Assembly (NCBI GenBank): GCA_029891345.1 | Contig: CM056995.1 | Location: forward strand, 211,619,047 to 211,683,046 | Reading direction: 5' to 3' | Length of the DNA: 64,000 nt | Source of the DNA: Dryococelus australis | Lineage: Eukaryota; Arthropoda; Insecta; Phasmatodea; Phasmatidae | Part shown: piece by piece, positions 22,595-35,767 of the stretch | Position numbering within the stretch: the stretch's first letter is position 1 | How the letters are laid out: each line of letters starts with the position of its first letter | The notes under the pieces: generated by a model | What the model was told of the DNA's origin: nothing | What the model saw: the letters and a program-made list of their open reading frames with translations, nothing else | The model's database searches: none | Made by a program: the position numbers and the translations under genes

Positions 22595-24400
22595 ATGGAA
22601 GACATACTTAATGTTGAAGCACCAATAAGTTATGAAGATGCGATCACCAATGCGGAAATACCTACATGTGTAGAACCATTATGAGCAGGCCCGTACACGT
22701 TTCCATCGGAAACAAGGATTTCTATACAAAATAATGATATTTATACGTTACCATCGAAATCAAGTTTAAGGTTTAGAGAAACAATGAAAAATACAGCCAA
22801 TGAAAGTAATCCAGTAACTACAGGAATAGTGAAAAACTGAATACTTCATTTAATCGACAGAATTGCATATCTACTCGATGGTGTTGAAATCGGCAAAACA
22901 CGAGATGTTGGAATTACAATCTTTATACAGGACTTATGGCTGGGTGGAGCAATGCTACAGATTATACACTACCAATAAACCAAGGTGGAAAATACAAAGT
23001 TGTTATACCATAAAGTATGGTACTTGGCTTCGTTTAAGACTATAAACATGTTATATTAAATGCAAAACAAGAATCCTTTATTCTATTCGCTAACACACAT
23101 TTGAACGCAATATACACTATATACCAAAAAGTAATTGGGCACCTGTGAAGATAGGTAGTTCAATACATCAGTTGACTTGTGTTTCACGGCCTCTGGTGTA
23201 GGACCACTGGTGTTTGTCGATGGTAGCATGAATACAGAGGCCTATTGTAACATTCTGGATAATGAAATGCTCCCAATATTGTGGCATTTTTACATAATGG
23301 ACCCATGTTACTTCCAGGATACCAATGCCGGGTGCCATGTTTCAAGGGCTAATATGCAGTGGCACACAAACAAAATGTTCGCCGATTGGACTGGCCCGCC
23401 CAGAGCCTCGACTCCAATCCTATAAAACATCTTTGGGACGAATTGGATCGCCGGGTGAAGGCTCGTCAGGCACGGCCAAAATTTATTGCTCAACTCATGG
23501 AATGGTATCAAGAGGAATGGTGACGAATCCCTGTGGATGTCCTGCAAACATTTGTAGAGAACATGCCAGACAGGATGGCTGGTGTTATAGCCACAAGAGG
23601 TAGCCCTATGAGATTCTAAAGGAGTGACAACAACCGAGCAAACATTGTGGGCAGGTGCCTAATAACTTTTTGGTAGATAGTGTATGATACAGCTATTAAT
23701 GAGAAAGATGTAACATTTGAATTAAACTATGTTGAATTGCTGATGCCACATATTGCAATTAACACTCATTAAAATGTAAAGTTTTCAAAGTATGTCAAAA
23801 AAGGGAAGAATTTAGACATTCCATTCAGATCATGGGGGTTGGAGATGTTTCCAACAATACTAATATCACAAAAAGTCATGTGGAATATGAAATCAAGTTT
23901 TATGTCTGAAAAACTGAGATATGTTGTCATTTGTTTTAAAACAACCAACAAAATAATTTAAAAGCAGACAGATCACTATTCGATAATTGTGATATGAAAA
24001 ATATTAAACTGTACCTAAACAGTCAAGCTATGTCCCTATGTGGATTTTAATACAAACTTTGGTAATGGCTAATTCCTTATTTGATATAATATGTATAGGA
24101 AGTTCCAGGAAAGGTATTATAACAATATCAGCTCACCTATCTTAGAACACGACACATTTAAAACCAGATGAACAATATCTGTATTTGATGTAAGCAAACA
24201 AAATTACACCTTTAGCAATAATGTAATTGATTCACGAACTGAAATAATTGCAAATACACCCATTCTGGCACATACACAAGCTTATGAATTGATCATTCAT
24301 GATAGATTAGCAAGCTATAACATAAGAGATAAGCTGGTGAAGATAATGACTTGAGTTAGTAGACAACAAACCACAGTTGTGATGAGATGCTTTGCAATGT
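22595..24400 (+). pseudogene. Major capsid protein remnant, interrupted by Tc1
   Basis: Upstream part has EDAITNAEIPTCVEPL and SSLRFRETMKNTANESNPVT. Downstream part has FELNYVELLMPHIAINTH, then VDFNTNFGNG and ILAHTQAYELIIHDRLASYN. This agrees with the double jelly-roll capsid of Polintons. A Tc1-type element (23115-23682) separates the parts. Broken fossil. Confidence 0.72.
23115..23682 (+). mobile_element. Tc1-type transposon inside the Polinton fossil
   Basis: Inverted ends CACTATATACCAAAAAGTAA and CACTATCTACCAAAAAGTTA (read inward), both continuing into GGCACCTG, flanked by TA (23113-23114, 23683-23684). The 568-bp element keeps the catalytic half of the transposase: VGPLVFVDGSMNTEAYCNIL, MDPCYFQDTNAGCHVSRANM (second Asp in FQD), then in another frame HLWDELDRR and ARPKFIAQLMEWYQEEW. 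The DNA-binding half is missing and there is at least one frameshift. Confidence 0.9.
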
Positions 24401-26215
24401 GCAAGATTTTCAATCTCCAAATACATTTATCATTTAAAAAAAATGGCTATTACTGATATGGAAGAACATACAAAGATATTCAACTTCAAACTGCTATTCC
24501 GTTGGAAATATCTAAGTCCCAAATACTAGAAAACAAATAGATGGGTTACCAAATATCACCATGGTTTAACATGGGGTAGTGAATGAATGGAGTATGAGAA
24601 TATAGAAAATATTTGCAAGACATACTTAAATAACTGTGAGATATGCGTATCTGGAGTCAACCAAAATCTATTTTACAAAGTGTAAAATGGGAAACTAACA
24701 GATATTCAGAAAGAATATAATTGTCCATTGTTGAAATAATTAAGTAAAACATATCAATATCAATCGACATTTTTCTCTGCAGCTGAAAACTCTAAATTAA
24801 TGCTAACTTTGTCATTTCTTACTGATTGGGAGGAGGAGGAGGAGGAGGAGGAGGAAGAAGAACCCTGGATTAATAATATGTGACTAATACTACAGTGGTT
24901 GTTTGTCACTACCTGCGGTGAGGGATGGTATAAATAAAGGAGGCGATTTGCAAGATTATATAACTTGCAATATAGTAACCACTATCAAATCATGGGACTG
25001 CATGTTATGACTGGAATCGTAAAGTTAGCAGGATATGTTTAAAGGTTGTGAACTATCGAATGCAACTTAGTATATAAGTACTTACTTTATGTAAACCCAT
25101 ATTTCATAAAGATGAATCAAGACAAGAATGAAATCACATGCTCATGCATACAGAAATCAAAGTGTATATTGATTATTAGCAAGTTATTTGCATATATGGC
25201 GTAAACCTTTTAGAACTTATTTTGGAAAGTATTATTTTTAGTATCTTTGTGACATTCGTACTGTAAACATGTCTTTCTTTCACCCAACGGGTATTTACGC
25301 CTCTGTCACCCCCTGGAAACTCAAGTGTGAATTACTCTTGTTTGGCCAGGTGGAATATTACATCATTTTGGATAGACTTACGATTGATTGTTTAATTTCA
25401 AAAATATCCACTATTCATTAGAGGGTAAAAAATATAATGATTTGATATCTTCTCCAAATTTGAAAAAAAATGTCCTGTATATCATATGTATCCAAATACA
25501 AGTGTACCAGCGAGCATCGAAGAAGTGTATTCGCACTTTTATTAAACTGTTCCTGATTTATCAGAATGTATAATATTACATGCACCAAAATACACAAAAA
25601 AAATTAACAGTCAAACAGATGAGAAGACTACAAGTATTTGTATTGCAAAGGAGAGAATGGAAAGTATATTATGTAAAAAGTAGTTTGGCAAACACCTAGT
25701 GATGACAAAAGTACTCTGTAATAAAATATAATGAAATTAATGGTTTGGAAATACTTTTGTGTTTTATTGACTTTGCGAATGCATGAATTGTAATATTCAG
25801 GTATAAATATTTCTGACAACGAAATTATATGAAAAAACATAATGTTATGTAACCTTTGATTGCATGCATTTTAAAAACACATCTAAATGTGTTTGCTCAT
25901 AAATGTTAAAGGTTTGTGTGCTGGATATTGATTAAATAAATCATCAGTATTTTGAAAGTGATTTAATTCATAAAACTCTCTAAACATACATTCTAGCATT
26001 CAGATGTATTGTGTTTAAAAACCAATGATGTAGTCGAATTGGTTCCTATTGCTCGTGTTTGCAATTCATATAATTTACCCATCGCTCCCTATAAAGGTCT
26101 ACAACTTCCAGTTCTTTTGTCAGTTGTCTTCATAACTGTGCAGATATCTATGCTCATCACTGATCAGACATTTGCACCAAACAACTTTGTATACATTTTT
26201 GTTTCAATATCATTC
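24401..26215 (+). pseudogene. Unassigned interior of the Polinton fossil
   Basis: Coding-like relics without an assigned family lie at about 24430-24760 and 25380-25690 (the latter with SVPASIEEVYSHFY and SECIILHAPKYTKK). A GGA-repeat lies at 24828-24860. These may be element genes of unknown role. Broken fossil. Confidence 0.4.
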
Positions 26216-26219
26216 TAGA

Positions 26220-27770
26220 CTTGGAAAAGTACAGAAGGAAATAATTCATCTGCAGTGTCGTTTTTGCAATAAAGTACGTACAGCTCTGCAGAATTTTCGA
26301 TGACATGAAATAACTATCTATGTAATGAAAACTTCAAGAATGCAGTTTCAGTACAAATTCTGCCAGAGGCAGTTTTCTCAGACCATTATTTTGAAGAGAC
26401 ATTCTAAAACCTGTAGCATTAGTTCTCTGCAACTACAATCGTCTCCACATGCTCTGCAGTTAGCTCTGCAGTCTGCTCTGCAGTTAGCTCGGCAGTCAGC
26501 TCCACACTCAGCTCCACAGTTAGCATCGCAGTCAGTTCTACAATTAGCTCTGCATGTTCCACAAGCAGAACCCCACTTAGCTCTACCGGTTCCACTTACT
26601 GCATTTCCTCCATCTGCTCCAAAATGTCGACATGTTTATTCTGGGGTTGGAAAGTAATTCGCTTTCCAGCTCATCTTTGTCAGTGAGGAGTTCATCATCC
26701 AACCTCAGATATGAGAAACTGGCTAGCATGTTCGCTGGTAGATGATGTGATTTGAGGATATGTAATGACAAAGTAGATTCTGAAGTGGATTTTGAACAAT
26801 TTCTTACAAGGTGCAGGGTTCCTCTCTTAGAATTAACTACAGCATCACCCCAGCCTATTGTGATTAGCGTAACCATAGCGTGTAAGTATCTGAAATCTTT
26901 TGCAGCAGAGGAAGGTGCTAGGGAGACATTTTATTTCAAAGTAAGTCTCCTCTCATCCTGCATTCGTCCGATGTTGGCGTAATTTACGATGAGAAAATTA
27001 AGCCATACCTAACCAACAGATTTGAGGAATTTAGTGCATGTGGCAGCGGATGGGCTTTGCAACTAATATCGCATATGGATGTCCATATATCGCAATATAG
27101 GGCATTTACTAGTGGTGCCACGCACACTACGTTACCCAAGTTTGTTACCAATAGGAAGGACTTCTTTCCACGCCTAGCAAATCATAGCTCAAATCTGGGC
27201 CTGATCGAAATGTCCAAGAGCTCTGTTACTTTTAACAAGTCTTTTTACGTTGGTGTTGCCAATCTCAACCTTTCCAAATTGAGCTTATAGGAATTTAATT
27301 ATCAGTATATGCATACGAAATTTCCTCCACCAGCCTTGCACCGCTTATATTGCAACACCAATGGTCTAATTTACTCTCCGGATTTAAAAGCACAGTTTGA
27401 TACTTCTAATTATGCACTCGATAACCCACAAACATTCTCATGCGAGAACAGAGGACGTACCAGGATTATGAAAGACGAATGTGTGGCCGAATAGTCACTC
27501 ACTTTGTAGGTTTACACCCCAAGTTTTACACGTACATTGTTGCGAATGAACAGTGTAAATTTAAGGCAAAGTGTGTAAAATATAATTTCTTGCAAAAACT
27601 CAGTTACAAGGATTGTCAGGATTGCCTCGAAAATTGTGCCAGGGTTTTTGGGAACCCAATATCGCTTTTGTTCGCATGGTATCGAAGTCTATACCGAACC
27701 CATGATCAAACTAGTATTATCGGGATTGGACGATAAATGCTACATTGAAGCAGACGGAGTGTCAACTTTA
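26220..27770 (+). pseudogene. Polinton family B DNA polymerase remnant
   Basis: Starts with zinc-finger-like Cys text (QFQYKFCQRQFSQTIILKRH), then a low-complexity stretch of QLALQSA-type repeats (26440-26570). Next come GSGWALQLISHMDVHISQYR and LPKFVTNRKDF, SFYVGVANLNLSKLSL, the LYCNTNGLIY segment at the catalytic motif C position, and THFVGLHPKFYTYIV. This order is that of protein-primed PolB from Polintons. Broken fossil. Confidence 0.85.
26440..26570 (+). repeat. Degenerate 12-bp tandem repeat (AGCTCTGCAGTT)
   Basis: About ten units of variants such as AGCTCTGCAGTT, AGCTCGGCAGTC and AGCTCCACAGTT, inside the polymerase remnant. Confidence 0.85.
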
Positions 27771-27789
27771 CACTGTGGGCAGCACAGAA

Positions 27790-28965
27790 TCCCCACCTAA
27801 ACTTTTTTTTTGCAACACTACACTCAGTACCATAGTAAATACAGCCCTGCCAAATGCAACACCCTCCAGTGAGCTACTTAACTGACACAATATTATCTGC
27901 GAGTGAATCAAACTTCCAGCCATAACACGAGTGAGCCAATCTCACTGACCACTAGTGGCTTACAACAACTAACATATAATCTTAATGTCTAACAGCCAAT
28001 GTACCAACACTTCATCTAGCATTTGCTGTGAATAAAAATATCTCATAGATTTGAGAGTAATAAGTTCGCTTCCCTGTGACATCAACTATATGACATCAAA
28101 CACGCAAAGTGTAATGCTTGAATGTATAATGAATAAAGATCTTTTGTGAAACTCTGGTATATAAAGAATATAGTTTTTTTTTGTATATGTAAATAATTAT
28201 TTTAAGAAGAATGTGATTTTTGTATATGTAAATATATTATGGTTGTTGGAAAAATGGGATATATCAAAATGTATTTCAATCTGAATGTTTGTTTTATTTA
28301 CCTCCAGAGTGTAGATATGGAATTTTATAAAACATATATCTTAGAGAAACATGTAAGTCAATGCTTATGCAAAAATAACATATAATGTATTTCTTTATCA
28401 AAAAGGGTCATAACTTTACACATTGTTTGTGTGAAGAACACATAATTATTCATTGGGTGTGACCATTTTTACAAATATATCTGGAAAAAAGCATATCAAC
28501 TTCACAAAACAAAAATACTTGGTTAAATTACAGTTTTTCAGTGAGCAGAAATATTTGTGTTAACATAACAGGGGTAATAGTTTTCATTCACTAGGTTAAC
28601 TATCGTGTTCGCATCAACTGGCGTATAATTTTGCCTCACCACATTCCATATCAGCAAGCAATACTGTCTTGCTGTGAAGTGACATATAACAACAAAATTG
28701 TTAATATTTAATGCACTGAAGACTTGTGTTTATGGAGAATCGCAACAGAGCAAACAATTTTTGCCTTAACTGCGCATCACAGAAAACAAGGCGAAATAAA
28801 TAAATTACTGTTAGTACATGTGGTTTAAAGACACATGTAAAATGTAATAAATGGTTTATATCAAACACAGGCGGTTTTCACGGGATATTTAAAACACCTA
28901 GTAATTTACTCTATATCTGCACTAATTATGTAAATAAACTAATTTAGTGTTTATTCAGAAAGCAA
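27790..28965. other. AT-rich right flank of the fossil
   Basis: No gene. The string TTTTTGTATATGTAAATA occurs twice (near 28173 and 28216). Confidence 0.55.
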
Positions 28966-29071
28966 ATGTGTTTGACGTTGGCTTGTGTGAAGCTTGCAGG
29001 CGTCCTACATGTAGGAGTGTATTTGCTTAGGAAATGCTCAGGAGCATTGGGGGTTGAGTACAACAGCCAGA

Positions 29072-29210
29072 CCAATCCCCTGTCCGACGTCTCAGGGTGT
29101 GTTGGCTTGAGTTTTACGACCTGCCAGTGGTACCAATCCTTGTCCGAAGTCGCAGGATGTGCAATTTTGATTTCAACGACCTGCCAGTGGTACCAACCCC
29201 TTGTCTGGAG
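29072..29210 (+). repeat. Tandem ~61-bp repeat, two and a half units
   Basis: Units start CCAATCCCCTGTCCGACGTC, CCAATCCTTGTCCGAAGTCG and CCAACCCCTTGTCTGG; the first two end GACCTGCCAGTGGTA. Confidence 0.88.
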
Positions 29211-29349
29211 CGATCTACTCCCCTGGCTGCTTGAAGACAGTTCCACAGCCTTTCACAGTGCTATGAACCACCCTACCACACTCAGGTCCTCGCCCCTCAC
29301 TAGTGTTCTGCTACTGGGTTTAAAAGAATGGCTGGGATAGAGGGTGAGT

Positions 29350-31273
29350 TTGGGGGGGGGGGGGCAACGGTACCTAGCGAACACAGGAAGGCTAGCACGC
29401 CCCTTGTCAAGTGAAGCCATATTAGTTTCACAAAGACTCTTGCTTTGCAGGGATGGATAGATAGTGCAATTCGGAGATCGATCATACTTATACTTTCAAA
29501 AACTTTCCTTCGTAAGATACAATGCGATAGAAGACACAATAATAGCTATGTATTTTCATATAATAATTTTGTTTTTATAAAACATCTGATATCGGAAATC
29601 ATGTGTGTGAATTCCGTTTCTGAAGCTCATCTACGTTTGAGTAAAGTGTTCACTATGCCTCGCGAGAGTTGGTACTCCGTTTGTGTTAAGAAATGCGATT
29701 GTATGCTACTTATTTAAAACCTAAAGACTTTTAATGTGTACGTGGGTCTAGTATTTCTACATTCTACAAATTATATGCGATAGTTTAATAACCTTATTAA
29801 AATAATTTTTTTTATAAACTGTAGATTATCGGAAAGTGTGGATTATCGGGAAACGTGCGTGTGAACTACGTTTCTGTGACTGACCTATGTCTGGATAATT
29901 ATACCAAGGTGCTGTCCCGAGCGGGACATTGCGTTAGGCTTCGATGGAAGTTGTGTTTAAAAGTTGTTTTTTTTAAATACGTTTGTCATACTAGGGAAAA
30001 TAGACGGAGTGGAATTCGCCAGCATATATCATATGATGAGCTATTGTTGTCTTGAGGGTGGTATGATTAAATTGTTCTTGTTCGTGGATAGTAATTATTT
30101 GAAAATTTGCACTTTTAATAACTCACTAATTTGTGACACCTAGATTGGTAGGGAAATAGGATACCCTTTTGACTTCGTTGTAGGTATAGTTCAGAATGTG
30201 TATGACTAGTAAGCAAATAGTTCCCTTCATTAGTATGTTTGGTAATTTTTACATGTGATTAGGTGTTTCGTGTAATTGTGTATAGGTCTTTCATTGCTTG
30301 TTTTTAAGTAGATGTATGTCATTCATCTGGTTTAACTGGTATTTTGTTGTGTCTACTTGTCTGTGCATCTTAGGTGTTTGAGCTTCAATATGTATTTTTA
30401 TTTGATTATGGCATAGAGCAGATAAGGGTAAAGCGACTTATGTGTGTGTCTAGTGCGCTATTGCGTTTGGTTCCCTGGAAAATCCATTGGACATTTCAAT
30501 ACGAATTAGGATATTAATATAAATTTTGCATGATTTTCCGATTCTTTTTAGTAACTCATTACTTTATGACACCTGGATTGCTGGGGCGATATGTGAGTTT
30601 TAATTTTTACATGGAAATAGGGTAAGTTGACTGAAATTCGTGTGGTTTCGTAGATTTGGGATAATTCCTTCCTTTTGTTTCAACTAGTATGTGCATGCGA
30701 TTCGAAAGAGTGATTTTGGTTAACAGTTAATTAGTGTAATTTATTCTGGTGTGTGACATATATTATATTGGTAGTGGGATAGTTTTGGAAGTTCTTCATA
30801 TTTTGTTTGGGTCTGATTAGTACATTTCGTTACGACTTCTTTATGTGTGTGTCGTAATGGTCAATCGGGGTAAGTCATTTTAATTGATTTGTGATCAATT
30901 ATTTCATATTTGTAATGTGTTTTTCATTACTTTCTCTCGTGTTGTATAAAAAGGAATTTTTTAATGCCGCGTACTTATTTCATTTTGCCGAAATACTATA
31001 CTTCGTTATTTAAATAAGTTATTTCGAAATATGTTTTTCCAACCTCCGCCATTTCACATAGCCGCAGTGTACAATCAGACACTGACCAAAGCGAATATAT
31101 CCTCCTCCAACACCTCATCGCCTGCCAGATGGCAAACGGGAAGGAACTCCTATGCCCATCCACCCCCTCCTCCTCAATACCATAATTAAATATTAATATT
31201 ACATATATACCTCTTCCCCAACACATTACACCTCAGTACACTGCCAGATGTCCAATTGTGAACATCGCCGCTG

Positions 31274-31307
<34 letters not shown>

Positions 31308-33150
31308 AAGGATCCTTATCACACATATCAAATACATACAATCACACAGAAAAAATTTCCATTAAAAAAATTTGATCAATATTATTCCATCAAACTTTTT
31401 TTAACGACATTTATTTGATCAAAAATCACATTGATTTTATCGGATTAAGATTAGCGGATTAAGACTTGCCTAATCATATGTTATCGGATAAATTACAGGA
31501 TAATTGGGTCAATTAATTTTATATCAAATCGATAATCCGATTAATCAAAAGTGAAGTAGGACCCCTACGCTCCTACTACTGACGTTCTGTGTTTTAATTT
31601 GTCAGTGACATCTGAACGTTCAGAAATGGCTGCTACTGGAACTAGTTTCTTTATATTTAGCGAGGAAGAGACAAAGAATCAGCACAGTAGAGATGCTTTT
31701 AATTTCCCAACATTTTCAAGGTGGGATCTGACCAGCGCGTGAGAACTTACACTTAGGTCCGTGACAGTATAAGTTATTTCATGCTGCGGAAGGATACACA
31801 AAGGGCAGGAAGAGGAAACCGAGTGGAGGCTCTAAAGGAGCTCAAGTGACGCTGAACAGTCTGTTATTTCCTGGAAGTTGTTTAACGGAAATATTGTCGT
31901 TAGTAGCTTCTCTCAGAGATTTTAAAGCTTCCTGCATAAACAGATCCAAATACCCATTTACTAAGAAATATACGTGGTATATTTTAAGGGCGACATGGAA
32001 TATGAAGCGAAAAAAGATCGCAGACGTATACTCAGATAATTAAACTGTAGAGATTAACATCCTCAGACGGTTCATTATTCTGTCTCGTATTGTTAGCTAG
32101 CTTGAAATATAATCAAATTATCTATATCTGATAGTCATTCATGTTCAATAAAGATAAACGTTTAAAACAGGAAGTCATAGTTATCTTTTTCAAATTATTC
32201 TTACTATAGCAATTGCCTTTCGCATTTATTTTTAATTGCTGGTACTGTATGGTGATTTGCAAAGAAGGCGATAGCAAGTGCTGATGAAGTTACTTCATTT
32301 TGACGTCATTACAAGTGCAAAAGTGTTTATATGAACACCAGTTCTTACTTTTATGTCTCTAGAATAAAAAGAAAAAATAGTGAGCAACTCATTATAGCAT
32401 AAGGAGAAATAGTAGTAGTTTCCCCAATCCACCGCCAATATTTTAATGTATATACTAGCAGTATCCTTGCCCGCTTTGTTGGGCATCTAGTTATTATTCT
32501 ATATACATAATTGATAATGGCATTAATAGGTTTTATTATAATATTCTTATTACAAAAATTTAAATTTACATTTTGAAAGCAATTAAAACATTTTATCTGT
32601 AATTACAACTTAAAGTAAAAAAGTTAATTACATTTTTTTATAAATAGCAACTACCTGTGACTTAGTTCTTTTTTTTCATAGGTTTTATTAAATTTACATT
32701 AAGAATACAGGGGAGTATAATCCTGAAATTAACTTCGTTTGTTCGTAATTAGGAAATATGAACCTCTTATTCCAAAGTTTTTTTTCTCTCTAGGTTTTAT
32801 TAAATTTACACTAACTTGTTACAGTTTCTCTGTATGCTATGTTTATTATTTTATTATTTTCTGGTAGAAATAATATTGGTTTTATAGGATTCCGACTCTA
32901 GATAACACGACCTATGATTGGCCATGAGAAAAACATCCCTTGCTCAAATCTATTCCCACAAATTTGAAAGATTGTTCGTCAGTCACAGTCGCCCGCACAT
33001 CGACTTTGTAGGTCTTTTCCAATCGCTTAAATAGAAGGCAACATTCCCACGCTACCTACCTATGTAGGTATTGAGAATCTGTTTAAGCTGTTACTAAGAA
33101 GCCCACAGGGACAAACCGGTATACTCGCGACTGCTTTACAAATAACCCAG
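29350..33150. other. Long tract without a gene
   Basis: Two distantly related segments near 29590-29650 and 29830-29890 share TGTGTGAA...CGTTTCTG-type text. (CA)n then (TA)n lies at 31273-31308. A 38-codon frame from the ATG at 31626 (MAATGTSFFIFSEEETK) recalls the start of MADF/SANT-type insect proteins but ends at once. Bases 32448-32490 (CTTGCCCGCTTTGTTGGGCA) resemble a widespread arthropod repeat end. Confidence 0.5.
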
Positions 33151-33153
33151 CTA

Positions 33154-33575
33154 TAGGATCTTCACGGTAAAAGGAGCTCTTTCGAAAGCCCTGTTTCAGA
33201 TCTACGTGTATACACGTTGTGTATTCCTCCGCCTTATGTAAAATTAACATTTCTATGGTCTCCATCACTTTATTCATCCGTCGGTAACATGAACCTGTGA
33301 AATTATTAACACAGTAAATAATTTACAATTCTGCTCATTTTTACACTTCGATGCATTAACAAAACAGAAAACGAAAGAAACAATTTTAAGTTATCACAAA
33401 TGGTTACCTAACACTTTTTATTCAACGTTAATATATTGAACTACTTTTCATCCATCGTTACCAACTTTACTGGGCTAATGTCACTCAGTGCGCCCATTAA
33501 AATATATGCATACAGGCACAGTGTTTTTTTCTAAGGTTGATCTATTTAAGTGTTCACTTTATCGTGAACAGCCTT
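33154..33575 (-). mobile_element. MITE-A full-length copy
   Basis: 422 bp, TA at 33152-33153 and 33576-33577; ends TAGGATCTTCACGGTAAAA and TTTATCGTGAACAGCCTT. Confidence 0.9.
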
Positions 33576-33577
33576 TA

Positions 33578-33800
33578 GAGGAGGTAATAATGCAGATTGT
33601 GAAGCAAAAAGCTTGGCTGTCGACTGCGAAGTGGTGCTAAGCTCAACGCGACTGATTCTCTCCGACGGAAGCGTGGGAGTCAGTATTCCACAGCCATGTG
33701 TTGTCTGGCTCGAGAGGGCTGATGCTGCAAAGTGACTAGCGCTAGGGATTAGCGAGCAGGCCACGGCAACGATAACGATGTGTTGTTGGACGGCTCGCAT
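33578..33800 (-). CDS. Possible first exon of a secreted protein, unassigned
   Basis: From the ATG at 33800-33798 the frame reads MRAVQQHIVIVAVACSLIPS then ASHFAASALSSQ, a plausible signal peptide with cleavage near SAS-HF, followed by a Ser/Thr-rich stretch. The segment is about half G+C, higher than its surroundings. The open frame ends only inside the neighbouring MITE-A copy (33154-33575), so a real gene would need a donor before 33578; I found no convincing one. It could equally be the end of an unrecognised repeat or chance. Confidence 0.2.
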
Positions 33801-33995
33801 CTAGAAGTGTCTAAGGCAGCTTTTACATGAAGCTAAATACATGCAAAATCTGCGCGAGTGGCCACTCTTATACTCAATCTCACGCGAGGATGTATCGTGC
33901 AAGGCACATCTTGTATGAAAGCAGGAGATAGAGCGTGTCCTATTTTCAGGGGAATTTTTCACGAAACGAGTGATGATATTGGTAGTTCTCTACTA

Positions 33996-34390
33996 AAGGC
34001 TGTTCACGATAAAGTCAGCACTTTTGGAATTGACCTCGGAACAAAGTCACTGCCCCTGCCTGCGTATATATCTGAAAGGGTGCACCGAGTGACATGCGCC
34101 CAGTAAAGTTGGAAACGATGGATGGAAATTAGTTCCAATTCTTAAAGTCAAATAGACTTAAATTATTCATTTTGCTTTCTGTTTTTTTAATGCATCGAAG
34201 TATAAAAATGACCAAAATTGTAACATACTTACTTTTCTAATAATTCCAGAGTTTCGCCTGGCTGACGCATGAATAAAATGACGAGACCCTTTGCAATGCT
34301 AATTTTACATAAGGCGGAATAATACACAACGTGCATACAATTAGCTTTATGCAGGTCTTTCAAGAGTGCTCATTTTACCGCCAATAGTCA
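33996..34390 (+). mobile_element. MITE-A copy, right end diverged
   Basis: TA at 33994-33995, left end AAGGCTGTTCACGATAAAG; right end TTTTACCGCCAATAGTCA is diverged. Confidence 0.85.
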
Positions 34391-34399
34391 TGTGACCAC

Positions 34400-35696
34400 C
34401 AACATATCAACTATAAAAGGGCAGAGCGTATAGCTGTACAAAGAAATGTAAGGCGAAAAATATTTATTTTGAAGAACTCTTGGAAATTTGGTTTTGGAAG
34501 TGGAGTGTACGTCAGATAGTGTTGTAAGATTGTTGCACTAAGGAAAGAAATATCCTGTTTTACTTAACAGCCACTATTTTCAAAACAAAGCAAATTCATG
34601 AGATTTAATTATTAAAATCATGGCTAGTTAAGATATTCCGAGACCATAAATTTTTCTCACGCAAGGGCGTATTTTGCTGTAAGTTCTATGGACTCGTTTC
34701 TAATGGGATTTTCCTGATATTCTACCATGAGATTTGCCAAGCGAGACTTCGTAGGAAATCCATTTTGCGTCGTGTCAAAGAAGCTTAAGAAACATTCTCT
34801 GCTAAACATCGTCAACATGTTACTTTTTTAAAATGAAAGCGGCAATGTATTGCGCAGAGAAACATTTAAGTGTAAACAGCCCGCAAAATTTGTCGTAACA
34901 GAGAAAATTTCCCTTAAGACTTCTGACCTCTTACTATGTTTCACCAGAACATTTCACACCGCGGGACAGTGTGAAATGTGAAATCTACGTACTGACTTCT
35001 AAATGTTTAAAGCAGACAATAGGCTCCACTAACGCACCAGTAGGGTCCCAGTTAAAAATCTGCTTTTTGTTCCCAAGAGGCTAAGAAATTACGTGAGCGT
35101 AACGCAATAAAAAACAGCAACACAGCAAATAATCTACCCTTGCTGTTTGTCCAGAACAGTCCAGTGACTAGCAGATGTTTCGTGTTCTCTCAGCGTACCA
35201 ACATGATCACCAACTGCCAAAGATCTTAGTAACAATCCCGTCTGATTTAGAACGAGAAAACTTTGGGGGCTTTGTTTTAAAATATTTTTGAAGTAACCGA
35301 TGCTGCTTTACAGACACGAATGTCCAAGAAATCGAGAGATTGGGGGTCATCATTGCAATTAAAGCTATATTTAGAAAAAAACGTTATATTTTTATTGAAG
35401 TTCTCTCCAAAAGGCCAACAAGTTATTCAAATTAATATTAATTTAAATAAAACACCCGTACTTAATACTGAATTCAAAGTAGCACACCGCTTTATTACCG
35501 GGGTAGACTAGGTATATGAATTTATTAGATACTAACTTTCCTGTGCTACTTCTTACGCATAACATTTAGGATTTGGAATCGCTCTTGGAAAGAAATTGAA
35601 GACAGCCCATAGACAAAAGAGAAAGGAGAAGTGACGGAACTTTTTTTTAACAATGCTTTTTTTATGCAGCAATCCTAAGAAAAGCTTAATCCATAT

Positions 35697-35767
<71 letters not shown>

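Larger units (their letters stand above)
19990..27780. mobile_element. Polinton/Maverick-type fossil, broken
   Basis: A virus-like large DNA transposon with the family's gene set: packaging ATPase on the minus strand, and PLA2-like protein, adenain-type protease, minor and major capsid proteins and family B DNA polymerase on the plus strand. No integrase was recognised, nor paired long terminal repeats, so the true ends are uncertain. It is clearly dead, with well over ten interruptions of its reading frames, and a Tc1-type element has inserted in the major capsid region. Decay this heavy points to an old insertion. Confidence 0.88.

Noticed and set aside
31626-31742. MADF/SANT-type gene start (MAATGTSFFIFSEEETK)
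   Set aside because: The frame ends after 38 codons and no continuation or donor was found.
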